A DNA stretch of 64,000 nucleotides from Forficula auricularia (Eukaryota > Arthropoda > Insecta > Dermaptera > Forficulidae): the NCBI GenBank assembly GCA_024734495.1, contig JALMQS010000844.1, positions 835,932 through 899,931 on the forward strand, read 5' to 3'. Position numbers and translations under genes: made by a program. This document shows, piece by piece, positions 33,696-44,339 of the stretch. The notes under the pieces were generated by a model. The model worked only from the letters and a program-made list of their open reading frames with translations. It did no database searches and had not been told where the DNA came from. How positions within the stretch are numbered: position 1 is the stretch's first letter; the number at the start of each line of letters is the position of its first letter.

Positions 33696-34355
33696 TGATT
33701 TCCAGGCTGCTTTCATCAAATCCTGAAACAAATAAGTAATTAAATAAAAATGCCTGAATACTTGTAAGCTGATAAGCCAAAATTTAGCACACCCTTTTAG
33801 TAGAATAAGCTGTACTACTTTTCCACCAAGTTTCAGCTTTCTTTAGCTCAAACCGTTCGCTGACAAAAATTCGTAAAGTGTAGGTAAATTATATATTATA
33901 AAATTCATCTCTTATAATATAATGTTTGATTAAAAATTAAATAAAAATTCTCCTGATTGCCAATAAAAGAAAACACTATGATAACTTTTAGTTATACAAT
34001 CTGTACATTTTTATAACAGTGGAATTTTAATAGAAATTATATATATTAGTAGTAAAACTGTTTGATTTCCATTATACAAGTTTAAATGGATGTTTCAATT
34101 GAAGTGACTAATAAAAATGTTGTTTTTGTGAAATCATTCAAATCTCTTCATTTAAAATTTTGGTAGGTATTGGAAAAGTCAAAATTGTATCAACTAAAAT
34201 GGAACAAAAATTTGCCTTTTTCTTAATAGATAAAGGCTTTTCAGAATGGCTAAAGCTATTTAATATAAAAATTAAAATTGGAATTTTTATTTAAATCACA
34301 CATAATGAATTATAATTATTTATTGAACACGAATAAATAATACAATATAATACTA

Positions 34356-35155
34356 CGAGCTTTTCGTGCGTGCCTTCGGCACGCCCTCGAAGCTCGGATC
34401 TCCGGGCTGGTGACCTGGCGGGCAGCGTCTCGGTCAAAAAATTTTATTCCTCTTAAAAAACAACACTCCAAATGTATACTCGTAAACTACCGAAAATACA
34501 TCCTTTCTTAAAAGTTTCGCCTCTTTAATTTTTGAGTGGCAGAGGGGGGGGGGGAGCAATAATTATGAATATATTTAAATTTAAAATTTAAATTTAAATT
34601 TCATTTTTCCTTTTCAAAACAAAAACAATGAAATGATTTATGAACTGCAAAAAATTCGAAGGCTGAATCATGGAAATTATTCAAATTTACGCGGTTCAAT
34701 TAATTTAATTAATTACAAAAAATATATTTAATGTTTCTTAATTTAAAATGAATTGGAGTCTTTCATTTCAAAATTACAATTATATTTCAAATTTGCCTGG
34801 TTAATGAAAATCGATTGGATCAGTTTAAAATCCGAGCTGACAATACATTTCAAATTTGCCTCGTTAATTAATATATATTTAATGTTTCTTAATTTAAAAT
34901 CTATTGGTGTTTTTTCATTTTCATTCGAGTTCAAATGAATACAATATTATCTCGACACAAAGTCTAAATCAAAAATTTATAGTTTTAGTAAGAAAATCAT
35001 GGTATATATATATTAATGCAAGATTGGTCTAGTGGTTAAAGTTAATGACCTTAGTTCAAGAGTTCGTAGGTTCGATTCTAGGCAAGAGGGAAATTTTTTT
35101 AGAGAAATTTCTCTTACCGTTGTTACAAATTAATCTAGATAAATATATATAGTAT
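34356..35155 (-). mobile_element. Helitron-like element with tRNA-like segment, copy 2
   Basis: Read on the - strand, it ends with the hairpin GCGTGCCGAAGGCACGC and ACGAAAAGCTCG|T, as copy 1. The + strand at about 35022-35085 carries an A box TGGTCTAGTGG (perfect TRGYNNARNNG) and a B-box-like GGTTCGATTCT. The tRNA-like part lacks an acceptor-stem partner, so it is not a tRNA gene. The body AATTTAAAATCTATTGGTGT is shared with copies 1 and 3. The two ~60-codon ORFs at 34743-34938 are on opposite strands of the same repeat. Confidence 0.6.
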
Positions 35156-35179
35156 AATGTGTTGAATAAATAATTACAC

Positions 35180-36078
35180 AGGCCGACAAAATTTTTTTTC
35201 CTTGTCCTAAGATTTATTTCATTATTTTTCTATTCAGTGTACATCAAAATAAAGAAAAAATAACTATATTCCATATAAAGTTTGCTTTTGTAGTGGTTAT
35301 AATAATAATAAACGACGAAAAAGGCCATTTTGACCTATTTTCAAGTCCCTTTAGAATTAGTAGAGATTGTGGTGTTGGTGCAAGTTGAAACATCTTTAAT
35401 AAAGATAAGAGTAAATAAATATTATATTTAATATTGATTTACTATGAGTTAAGGATTCTAGGTCACTTATTTCACATTAAAAATTTAAATTTTAACATTA
35501 AAAATTTAATGTGAAATAAGTAACCTAGAATCCTTGACTCATAGTAAATCAATATTAAATATAATATTTATTTACTCTTATCTTTAGTCCCATTAGATAT
35601 TAAACAGCAATAGTTGAAATCAAAATATTTTGTTGATTTCTTAGAATACAGATTCTTCTTTGATTTTCAAATTACTTAATTAGAACTCGAGTTATAACTA
35701 AAAAACCAAAACTACGTGATTAAAAGGATAATAAACATAGATAAAAACATAAGGTCTTAGTTTTATAGTTATAATTCGAGTTCTAATTGAGCTAAAACAA
35801 GTGCGTAATTTTGAAAATCAAAGAGGAATCTGTATTCTATTACATCAACAAAATATTTTGATTTAAAATATTGCTGTTCAATATCACTCAAAAATATAAA
35901 TATAAATAAAATATTGCTGTTCAATGGAACTCAAAATGTAAGGTCAAAATGGCTTTTTTCGTATAACCACTACAAAAGCAAACTTTAAAAAAAAATCAAT
36001 TTTCCCTTCATTTTTTACGTAAAAGTAAAAAAAATTTGATATTTAAAACTTTAGGACAAAAATTGTGTTGACTGGTGT
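35180..36078. mobile_element. 0.9-kb foldback/TIR element with nested palindrome
   Basis: Ends GCCGACAAAATTTTTTTTCC and, inverted, GGACAAAAATTGTGTTGACT. Inner arms share AAAGCAAACTT, GACGAAAAAGGCCATTTTGA and AATCAAAATATTTTGTTGAT. A near-perfect palindrome at about 35400-35586 (arms about 88 bp, GATAAGAGTAAATAAATATT outward) is inserted in the left arm. A relative is at 37485-38430. Confidence 0.75.
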
Positions 36079-36329
36079 TATAATTAATTATGTGTGATTT
36101 AAATAAAAATTCAAAATTTAATTAAATTAATCAGAAAAATATAAGCTTCAACAGCTTCATTATTACTTAATATAGTTAATTCAAGCTTATTTTAATTAAC
36201 ATTATTATTAGTTAGTTACGTGTGTGTTTTAATTAATTCTATAATACTTTCTTTAAGAATTAATTAATAAATATTTAATTTAAAGAGAAATGAAGGAATA
36301 CGTGATATACTTTCTGTCTAATCTGAATA

Positions 36330-36640
36330 GTTTGATTTGATGATTATTTTTTGGAGTATATTCAACGGAAGCCGGTGGAATTCGGCCATGACTTTGTACC
36401 CCAGACAAAACGTTAAACGTGGTTTGATACCCTGCCAGACGAATAAATAATTAATTCACCTCCTCGGTGAATTCCCATTATTGCCCAGCATACGTCAGGA
36501 ATCTTCTTCCCTGGCTGCTGCTTTGGCAATCAACTCAGGTGGACAATTCCAGGCACATAAAATCATCAGCCAATTACCTACACAGCACACAGCCATTCAT
36601 TCAGACCAAGCAGCTGTGAGCCACTGGCTATATATATAAG
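36330..36640 (+). other. Low-copy segment ending in a TATA-like box
   Basis: The sequence (GGCATACGTCAGG-like CAGCATACGTCAGGAATC, ATTCAGACCAAGCAGCTGTG) is not repeated in the window. It ends GAGCCACTGGCTATATATATAAG, of which CTATATATATAAG is TATA-box-like. No ORF follows. It might be a promoter or enhancer fragment, but nothing downstream supports a gene. Confidence 0.25.
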
Positions 36641-36742
36641 TTAATAGCAATTGAATTAAACTAGTAGAGATATCATATGAATTTCACTTTCATCTTATCA
36701 AATGCAATATCAATAAATAATTTATTTATTTATTTTTTCCTT

Positions 36743-37430
36743 TACCATACAGGGTATGGTCAAGTATTGTAATCGTGCATGAAAAAAGTAGTTTTTTTGC
36801 TTCTTTTCGAAATATCTCAAAAACGGCTGAAACTAGTTTGATTAAAAAAATTGGGTGAAACCATGTCATTTCGATCTACAAAAAGCTCTAGAATAAGTGA
36901 ACATCGAAAAAATTATATTTTTCGAGATAATTTACTATGTTACTCTGTGCGTTATCAAATTTTTCGGACGAGCTAGCTCAAAAACTAGTGGGAACATCAA
37001 AACCAAATTTCACACGTAGTTTTGGTCCATTGAGATTAAGAGTTGATTAGATTTTGGTACATATCGACCCAACATTAAGGGGGAGGGGGTTAAAATCTAA
37101 AATTATAATACATATTTTTAAACTAAAAAAACAAGAAAAATGAAATATAGGTACTATAAAATGAACCTACATATAATAACGAAAATATTTTTTTCTGGCG
37201 ACTAAATTAGGGAGGGGGAAAAAATAAAAATCTAGGCAATTTGAGCAAATTCAACCAAATTTTGTATACATAATCTGTGGGCTATCAGAAAAATAAAATG
37301 CAAAGACTAACCGCCCAAAATGGGGAGGGGGGTTGTAGAGTCAAAAAATGAAATTCTAGGCCCTTGTACCAAACTCAACCAGAAGTGTATGGTAAAGTCA
37401 AGTAAATGGCCACATCAGAACGTGTCAATT
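36743..37430 (-). repeat. C-rich tandem-repeat element, copy 4
   Basis: It starts TTTACCATACAGGGTATGGT (hairpin CATAC-AGG-GTATG), continues with AAGTATTGTAATCGTGCATG and the CTCAAAAACGGCTGAAACTA block, and has two repeat units with poly-G. It ends GTGTATGGTAAAGTCAAGTA. Same order, reversed, as 22497-23218. Confidence 0.75.
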
Positions 37431-37484
37431 TATTATATTTTCCCATTGTGTTTAAAAATATCTAGAAAAGTGGAGAAAAATAAG

Positions 37485-38430
37485 ACTGGTCGACAAAAAT
37501 TTGCATCCGTAAACCTAACAATGGATTCCAGTAGAGTTTTCTACGCTGATTATAATGCAATTTTCCGATTTTTTACAACAGGTCAGAGTTTTCAGATATT
37601 ATCGGTCAAAACGACTAAAAAGGCCATTTTGTCCTATTTTCGAGTCCCATCAGATAATAAACAGCAATATTTGAAATCAAAATATTTTGTAGACGTAATA
37701 GAAAAAGCTTCCTCTTTGATTTTCACAGTAGTCCTTGTTTTTAGCTCAATTAGAACTTGAGTTATAACTAAAAAAACTAAGCCCATATGTTTTTATCTAT
37801 GCTTATTATCCTTTATAATCACGTAGTTTTAGTTTTTTAGTTATAACTCGAGTTTTAATGGAGCTAAATTCAAGTGATAATTTGAAAATCAAAGAGGAAG
37901 CTGTTTTCTATTATGTCAATAAAATATTTTGATTTTTCAAATTTTGCTTTTTAATATCTAATGGACTCTAAAATAAGGTCAAAATGAATTAATAAAGTAA
38001 AGGGAGTGTAGTTTCACAATGAATGAAATAAAATTCAAACAGGTTTATACAAACTCAATATGTTTCGGATTATTAGTCCATCATCAGGAGTTTACAGATT
38101 AAAAAAAAAGTCAGTTTTTTTTTAATCTGTAAATTCCGATGATGGACTAATAATCCGAAATATATTGAGTTTGTATAAACCTGTTTGAATTTTATTTCAT
38201 TCATTGTGAAACTACACTCCTTTACTTTTTTAATTAATATCATGTTTCACATAAAACCTACACTATTTTCTCTAAGTAAAAAAAAGGTCAAAATGGCCTT
38301 TTTCGTCATTTTAACCGAAAATATCTCAAAACTTTGACCTGTTGTAAAAAATCGGAAAATTGCAATCTACTGGAATCAATTGTTTGAGGTTTAAAGATAC
38401 AAATTTTTGTCGAGAATTGTAATTTTCAAA
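37485..38430. mobile_element. 0.95-kb foldback/TIR element, interrupted by 38000-38228
   Basis: Ends CGACAAAAATTTGCATCCGT and, inverted, GATACAAATTTTTGTCG. Paired blocks include TTGCAATTTTCCG-type AAAAAATCGGAAAATTGCA and GGCCATTTTG. It belongs to the 35180-36078 family. The 146-codon ORF at 37320-37760 spans a C-rich element and this arm and is rejected as a gene. Confidence 0.75.
38000..38228. mobile_element. Near-perfect ribozyme-family foldback nested in 37485-38430
   Basis: Arms about 105 bp (AGTGTAGTTTCACAATGAAT and its reverse complement). Each arm contains, in opposite orientations, CTCCTGATGATGGACTAATA with ATCC-GAAACATATTGAGTT, or a variant. In the right arm CTGATGA has become CCGATGA. 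Stem II is short (GGA/TCC). Half of this unit is nested in the MITE at 10143-10378. Confidence 0.75.
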
Positions 38431-38887
38431 CATGATTTTTTTTCTGACACCGAGTCTCGATTTCGGTACTCACTGTAACTTTAAGAACGAAAAGTACTAG
38501 AAAATTCAATCTTGTACTAAAATGTTTTTATTTCTAATGCCAAAAAGTGGTTAAATTTTAAGCTTTCTAGGTCCAGATCTTCCGGTTAAAAAATGGAAAA
38601 TTATTAAAAAAAAAAAAACTTTTTTTTAAATAATTTTATGAAATTTTAATCAGTTTCTTTATTAAAAAAATAATCATATACAATCGAACAGCAGTGTTTT
38701 AAATTACAAATTAATTATTTTTTTAATGCATCGAACCTGCAAACAGCGTACCGAGTCTTGAAAAAGTTTCACTTTTTCTTAAAAATTACTCTTTATTTGA
38801 TCGGATATTTATGTCCGTAAATTTTAGATTTTAAATACTATTGTATTTTGTCAGTCTTATCTACATATGTCCCGTCACAATCTAAGC

Positions 38888-39137
38888 CAGTGATTCTGTA
38901 AGTGGTGGTCGCAGAAAAATTGATGACCTATCAATTTTGTTTTTTATTGATACTAAAAATACCAAAAATTTGTTTATCAATCAAAATGATGGCCATTTCA
39001 ACGCAATTAATCAAAAGACATGAACTCGTTCTGAATTTAAATTAAACAACGCATATACACATAACCATTCTTCGGGGATCGTTTGAAATTGTTAAGTTAA
39101 AAACGGGGTCCCGGACCAAAAAGTTTGAGAAACACTG
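38888..39137. mobile_element. hAT-like MITE, imperfect target duplication
   Basis: Starts CAGTGATTCTGTAAGTGG and ends GTTTGAGAAACACTG. The flanks ATCTAAGC and ATCTACCC agree at 6 of 8 bases, so the duplication is decayed or coincidental. 38431-38887 shows no gene. Confidence 0.65.
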
Positions 39138-39140
39138 ATC

Positions 39141-39581
39141 TACCCGACTAGAAATTGACCCAATGTATTATTTGGGACCCAATGGGATACTGATAGGCCA
39201 TCTCCAGTAAGGCTATCCCATCTGGGATCTGATTTGGAATTTGTTGGGCTAACCCAATTTAAACACTAGTGGCTTTTTGTAAGGCCAACTGGGTTTCAAT
39301 TGGTATATCCGAACTAGGACACTATTGGGATTTACCAGTTGGATCCCAAGTAGGATTGGACTCACAGCCCAATGAAGGGTCCCAATTGGGAAACCCAATG
39401 GGTTCCCGGAAGGGTTTACAATAAAATTTAAAGGTATTACCCACCTGGGTTTTGATTGGGATTCCCAACTGGAACACTATTGGGATTAGTCAGTTAGATC
39501 CCAAGTAGGGTTAGCGTTAAAGCCCAATGAACCCAGTGGGTTCCCGGAAGGCCTTACAATAAAATTTCTAGTCGGGTAAGA
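39141..39581. mobile_element. MITE with ACCCGACTAGAAATT ends and CCCAAT/TTGGG interior
   Basis: Terminal TACCCGACTAGAAATT is exactly inverted at the right end (AATTTCTAGTCGGGTA). The interior is made of repeated short inverted motifs such as CCCAATTGGGAAACCCAATG. Two ~170-bp sections (from GGATTTACCAGTTGGATCCC and GGATTAGTCAGTTAGATCCC) are direct repeats. No coding sequence. Confidence 0.8.
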
Positions 39582-39976
39582 AATCAATTTTAAAAAAGTA
39601 AATTATTTTAATTTAAAAAGTAAAAAGAGCGAATTAGTTGGCTTAAAATATAAATAAGGGTTCATTATCCTTGATTATTTCCCAACACCTTTGTTATGTA
39701 ATGTTGAAAGCATTAGTTACCTTTTAATTGCTGTATTAAGCAGCAAGTATCTCACGTTTTCAAATTAAATAACGATATTTAGAAATGCATGTAGCTTAAT
39801 TAATATATAAACGTAACTGCAATTTAATTCGTAATTTCCTTTTACTTCAATAATATTTCTACATTTTGACCTCTTCTCGGTGAAGATGACCTAAATTGCT
39901 ATTTAGATATTTACAAAAGAATCGAACAAAAGGACTTTTAAAGGGTTGTAGTGGTGTTGCACAAAAAAGAAGAATC
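39582..39976. other. Repeat-family target carrying a short insertion
   Basis: About 39835-39925 is the reverse complement of 46080-46170 (GACCTCTTCTCGGTGAAGAT). A piece of about 45 bases (39925-39968) is bounded by AAGAATCGAA on both sides and is absent from the related locus, so it looks like a small insertion with a 10-bp duplication. Confidence 0.5.
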
Positions 39977-39989
39977 GAATTTCAATCTA

Positions 39990-40187
39990 ATAATAAAACT
40001 TGAGCAAGATGTGAAGTAGGTTTCACAAAAAAGAAATAAAACAAAATTGAGTTTTGAATTCGATATATATCGGGGGTGAACCCATCATCAGGAGTCAAAG
40101 AAACCTACCTCGCATCTTTTGCTCAAGTTTTATTATTATATTAAAATGTTTCACCTATAACCAACATTTAACTCCTTAAAAGTTATT
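39990..40187 (-). mobile_element. 198-bp ribozyme-family element, 13-bp target duplication
   Basis: GAATTTCAATCTA is repeated exactly at 39977-39989 and 40188-40200. The insert contains an inverted pair (TTGAGCAAGATGTGAAGTAG against CCTCGCATCTTTTGCTCAA). On the - strand it has CTCCTGATGATGGGTTCACC followed by CCCGATATATATCG, where CGAAA has decayed to CGATA. The related locus 45975-46170 lacks the insert. Confidence 0.75.
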
Positions 40188-40253
40188 GAATTTCAATCTA
40201 CTCATTTGATTGATTAAATAATCAATCAGCAGCATTTATAATGATTATCTTCG

Positions 40254-40457
40254 AAGGAGACAATAAAAGAGTGTGTCTTCTGCTGGAATTATAAATTTTA
40301 TTTATTTATAACGAGACTATAGTTTCGAGGGCTTTGCCCTCTTCGTCAGTCTATTACAATGGATTCACAGGAATTAATTTATGAATGAAAGGTTAAAATC
40401 TTTCATGTGGTTAGGTTAATATATTTAAAAATTCTGCTACTCTCGGCAAAAACTTTC
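40254..40457 (-). mobile_element. 204-bp hammerhead-bearing element, 14-bp target duplication
   Basis: AATGATTATCTTCG is repeated exactly at 40240-40253 and 40458-40471. Read on the - strand it starts GAAAGTTTTTGCCGAGAGTA and ends CACTCTTTTATTGTCTCCTT. There is no poly-A and no ORF. The related reverse-oriented locus has a single target-like GGAAGAGAATCATT at 45999-46012 and no insert, so this is an insertion rather than a duplication. Relatives: 3565-3742, 27620-27920 and 45366-45566. It may be a non-autonomous Penelope-like or retrozyme-like unit; the mobilising enzyme is not in the window. Confidence 0.8.
40306..40360 (-). ncRNA. Hammerhead-ribozyme-like motif, best-preserved copy
   Basis: On the - strand: CTGACGA (40349-40343), one extra A, stem II GAGGGC-AAA-GCCCTC (six pairs), GAAAC (40326-40322), TATA, GTC (40317-40315). 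A predicted cut would fall between 40315 and 40314. Stem III would be only the A-C/G-U pairs around TATA. Stem I can form about nine pairs, with one bulged A and two G-T pairs, between 40359-40350 and 40314-40306. The core fits CUGANGA...GAAA...UH except for the extra A before stem II, so activity is not certain. Confidence 0.6.
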
Positions 40458-40739
40458 AATGATTATCTTCGTTGACAATTGGTCTTCTAGCTTTCTAGCC
40501 GGTTAAGAAATTCAAAATTATTCAAAAAATACCATTTTTTGAGATTTTAGTACTTATCTATATTAAAAAAATATTTATATAATAAGCAATTCAACAGGTG
40601 TATTTTGAATTACCATTTAATAAATAATATATTTTTTTTACTGAATCCTCAAATAGAGTACTTAATACAAAAAATAATTTAAAACTTATTATGAAGATGT
40701 ACAATAGTAATTAGATTTGCCGGAACACTTTATACTCTA

Positions 40740-41475
40740 TTTTTAACCGACTTCAAAAAAGGAGGAGGTTCTCTATTCGACTGAATTTTTTTTTTTTTTT
40801 GTGCCTATGTTACCTCATATCTCCGCCAATTGTCAACCGATTTTGAAAAAAAAATTTGCATTGGGTCCAGTCTAGCTTCCGATTGGTCCAATTTTTTTCG
40901 TTTTTTTATAGGTATTAGACCTTTTTTATTAGGTTTGTTTAGACCTAACCTCTTTGTTTATGAACCGATTTCGATGGTTCTTTTTTTATCCGAAAGGGGG
41001 TGTCTTAGGGATGGTGTCATATTAATTTGGTCAAGTTCTGATGATATGATCACAATTAATAGCATCACTAAAAGAGAAAATAAAAATAATTTTTAAGAAA
41101 AAAATAAAAACCGACTTCAAAAAATTAAATGCAACAAATAAAATACACTAAAAGGTATAAAATAATTATTATCTTATTTAGTTACAACTAAACGACGAAA
41201 TATTAACATGAAATTACTTTTGAAGTTGGTGCCAAACATATACCTTTTATGAATCGCACTCGACGGATCTTACTTAGTACGTTTGGAGGGTATGCTCGCT
41301 TATAGGTATAGTTTGTTTGGTACCGACTTCAAAAAGTAATTTCATGTTAATATTTCGTCGTTTAGTTGTAACTAAATAAGATTATAATTATTTTATACCT
41401 TTTAGTGTATTTTATTTGTTGCATTTAATTTTTTGAAGTCGGTTTTTATTTTTTTCTTAAAAATTATTTTTAAAT
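40740..41475. mobile_element. ACCGACTTCAAAAA repeat element ending in a foldback
   Basis: Starts TTAACCGACTTCAAAAAAGG, a very common insect repeat border, followed by TATGTTACCTCATATCTCCG and AACCGATTTTGA. The right part (41085-41230 against 41320-41475) is an inverted repeat with ATATTAACATGAAATTACTT in both arms. The 88-codon ORF at 40830 is within the repeat. Confidence 0.65.
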
Positions 41476-43000
41476 GTTATATGATTTATGACAAAAGAAT
41501 TAACAAATTTTGTTCCTGTGCTAAAATATTTGTTTGAATTTCCAATGCGGAGAACTCATTAGATTTCGTGCTGTAAAGCTTTAGAACTTCTGGTTCAAAA
41601 ATGCAGAAAACATCATATTTTGAATGATTCTATTGAGATTTTAAGCCGAAGTTATAATATAGGCAGAAATGAAAAATGTATTTTATAATTACCTATAAGG
41701 GTGTCTCAAGTGTAAATAATAACTTTTTTTATTATTTATTTCAATTTTTTGTTTAATTATTATCAATATCAGTAAAAGGTGTTTGTCGAGTCTCTTATAG
41801 GGCGTTTAAAAAGTTACATCTCTTGTAATTTTTTTTTGTGTCTATGTTACCTCATATCTTCGTTAATTGTGAACCGATTTTGATGATTTTTTTTCAATGG
41901 GTTCAATCTAGTTTCCGATTGGTCCCATTTTTTTCATTGGTATTGGACTTTTTTGATATGTTTGTTCAGGCATAACTTCTTTTTTTATGAACCGATTTGA
42001 ATGATTCTTTTTTTATTGGGAAGCGGGTACCTTAGAGGTGGTACCATATTAATTTGGTCAAGTTTTGATGATATGATCAACGACAAATTAACGTAAATAT
42101 TCAATTCTTATGAGCAGGTAATCGAAATTATAATAAATAAAATCTTTTATAAAAAAATCTAAAAACATTCATTTAAAACCCGCAAACGTTTCGAGAGAAT
42201 TTCTATATTTATGAATTGAATTTTATTATCATTTTCTGATTCATTCGCCTGACGCTTTCTCTTATGAGATGCATGCAAGGTATTATATTAAGTCACTATT
42301 AATAACATCACTAAAAAGAGAAAAATAAAAATAATTTTAATAAAAAAAAAAAATAAAACCGACTTCAAAAAATTAAAAGCAACAAATAAAATAATAAGAA
42401 ATTAAAAATCAAATAAAATTCACTAAAAGGTATAAAATAATTATTATCTTATTTAGTTACAACTAAACGATGAAATATTAACATGAAATCACTTTTTGAA
42501 GTCGCTGCCAAAAATATACATTTTATGAATCGCACTCGACGGATCTTATTTAGTACACGTTGGGCGGGTACGCTCGCTTATATAGTTTGTTTGACACCGA
42601 CTTCAAAAAGTAATTTCATGTTAATATTTAGTTGTAACTAAATTAGATAATTATTTTATACCTTTTAGTGGATTTTTTATTTTTAAGTTATTATTATTTT
42701 ATTTGTTGCATTTAATTTTTTGAAATCGGTTTTATGTTGAACAAGTTGCAGTTTTGTTTAAGGAAAATTACAATTTTTTACTTTTTAATTAATGAATTTG
42801 ATAAATTGTATTTTTTTTCAACGATCCCATTTTTTGCCTTATTAAACGTTATGAAAATTTTCCTTCTTTCACGATAAGGGTATTTATTGTATAATATGTT
42901 TGTAACAATAAGCTTAGGTCAATTTTTATTATTTTAGTTTTCGAATTGTTCACTGACAAAAAAAATTGCCCTATAACGAAAATTTGATGATATCATATAT
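41476..43000. mobile_element. Second, diverged copy of the ACCGACTT element with flanking repeat
   Basis: 41820-42100 repeats TATGTTACCTCATATCTTCG and AACCGATTTTGATG. 42340-42735 is again an inverted repeat of the ACCGACTTCAAAAAATTAAA block. 41600-41790 and 42740-43000 match 50150-50400 and 50430-50760, so the element sits in a repeat also present there. 42184-42230 carries a - strand CGAAACGTTTGCGGG motif. Confidence 0.55.
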
Positions 43001-43528
43001 CTAGTATTGAAAATAGTTTTCACTTTTTGCTCCTCCTTCAAGTATAGTACATTACTTATGAAAACATAATCTCGCTATTAAAAAAATCATCTCAAATTGA
43101 CGATTTAATTATAAGATCATTGGTCAATCTGTTTCTTATTCCACAGTACTTATTAAATTTATCCTTTAAGTAACTTGTTACTCTGTTCGATTTCTCTTTT
43201 AGTTTATTTCTGGGTCGAAACAATTTCAAAGAAATTATTTTTTCCTTTTACAGGAAGTTTTTTATCCTTTAAACTTCTGCTTTTTTTCTATTTAGATAGC
43301 AAAAGAGAAAACTATTATTTTATATTATATACAGGGTGATAAATTTCTATAATAGTAGATAAACGCTCTTCCTAGAAAAATAAAACATTTCCTGGCTACC
43401 ATTTTCTCTGTCTGCCTTGTATCTCAATTATGAATAAAGCTGGTGTGGATAAAGGAAACACTTTTTCAAACCTCGGTAAGTTTTGTGAAAATTTTGCTAA
43501 TGGTCGTTAAGAAGAGTGAAATATCGCA
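43001..43528. other. AT-rich spacer, nothing recognised
   Basis: No ORF of interest and no element ends, other than a possible ACAGGGTGATAAATTTCT border at 43331. Confidence 0.4.
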
Positions 43529-43838
43529 CACAGTTAAGGTTAGATTGGATCTATTAATGAATTTATACATGAATAATAAAATAATGAATACAAACTATTT
43601 ATTAAAAGCCCGTACGTTTCGTGATAATTTCGTCCTTTTTTGTCCGAATTAAAATAAAAAATATATATAGGTATACTACGGTGCACAGTTAAGGTTAGAT
43701 TGGATCTATTAATGAATTTATACATGAATAATAAAATAATGAATACAAACTATTTATTAAAAGCCCGTACGTTTCGTGATAATTTCGTCCTTTTTTGTCC
43801 GAATTAAAATAAAAAATATATATAGGTATACTACGGTG
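43529..43838 (+). repeat. Exact tandem duplication, two 155-bp copies
   Basis: 43529-43683 and 43684-43838 appear identical. Each holds, on the - strand, CACGAAACGTACGGGCT, a ribozyme-family style end. Each copy ends CTACGGTG, which in the second copy runs into the TIR of the following MITE. No coding function. Confidence 0.9.
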
Positions 43839-44339
43839 CAAAAAAATCGATCCACCAATAAAAACTTTATTAAATAGTAAATTATTTTTAATTTTTTTTA
43901 CAAGTAACCATATATATTATTGAAATTATTCCTTATTGCAAGTGTATTTGCCACTTGTTGTTGACTTAGCCCTTGATTAATTAGGAATCCAATTTGAACT
44001 TCTTGAACTTCAGAAATATCCATTTTGTATATTTTATCTTTCTATCAATGATGCTTAATTCGAAATTATTTATTTTATTGATATTTCAAATGGAATGTGA
44101 TCTTTTATTAAAATTTTATTTATTGTAAAGTGATATTGAGAAAGTAGGATAATTTGTAATTGTATCTTTTAATTTAATTTTACTTATTTTTTTTTATAAA
44201 ATTCAAAAATTATCAACAATATTTATTGAATATGTTAGTTTAAGAGTCAATTCAACAAATTATATGGTTATTTGGAAAAATTTTGAAAATAATTTGCTAT
44301 TTAATAAAGTTTTTATTGGTGGATCGATTTTTTGCACCA
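43834..44339 (-). mobile_element. Tc1-like MITE with N-terminal transposase remnant
   Basis: The left end CGGTGCAAAAAAATCGATCC and the right end GGATCGATTTTTTGCACCA are inverted over about 50 bp and sit between TA dinucleotides. On the - strand, from ATG at 44023, MDISEVQEVQIGFLINQG then LSQQQVANTLAI resembles the helix-turn-helix start of a Tc1-type transposase. The catalytic part is gone. Confidence 0.8.

Noticed and set aside
35018..35092. Possible tRNA gene
   Set aside because: A and B boxes are present, but there is no pairing acceptor stem and the same segment recurs inside a mobile element.
37320..37760. 146-codon + strand ORF, the longest outside the LINE
   Set aside because: It crosses the border between a C-rich element and the arm of a foldback; other copies of both break the frame.
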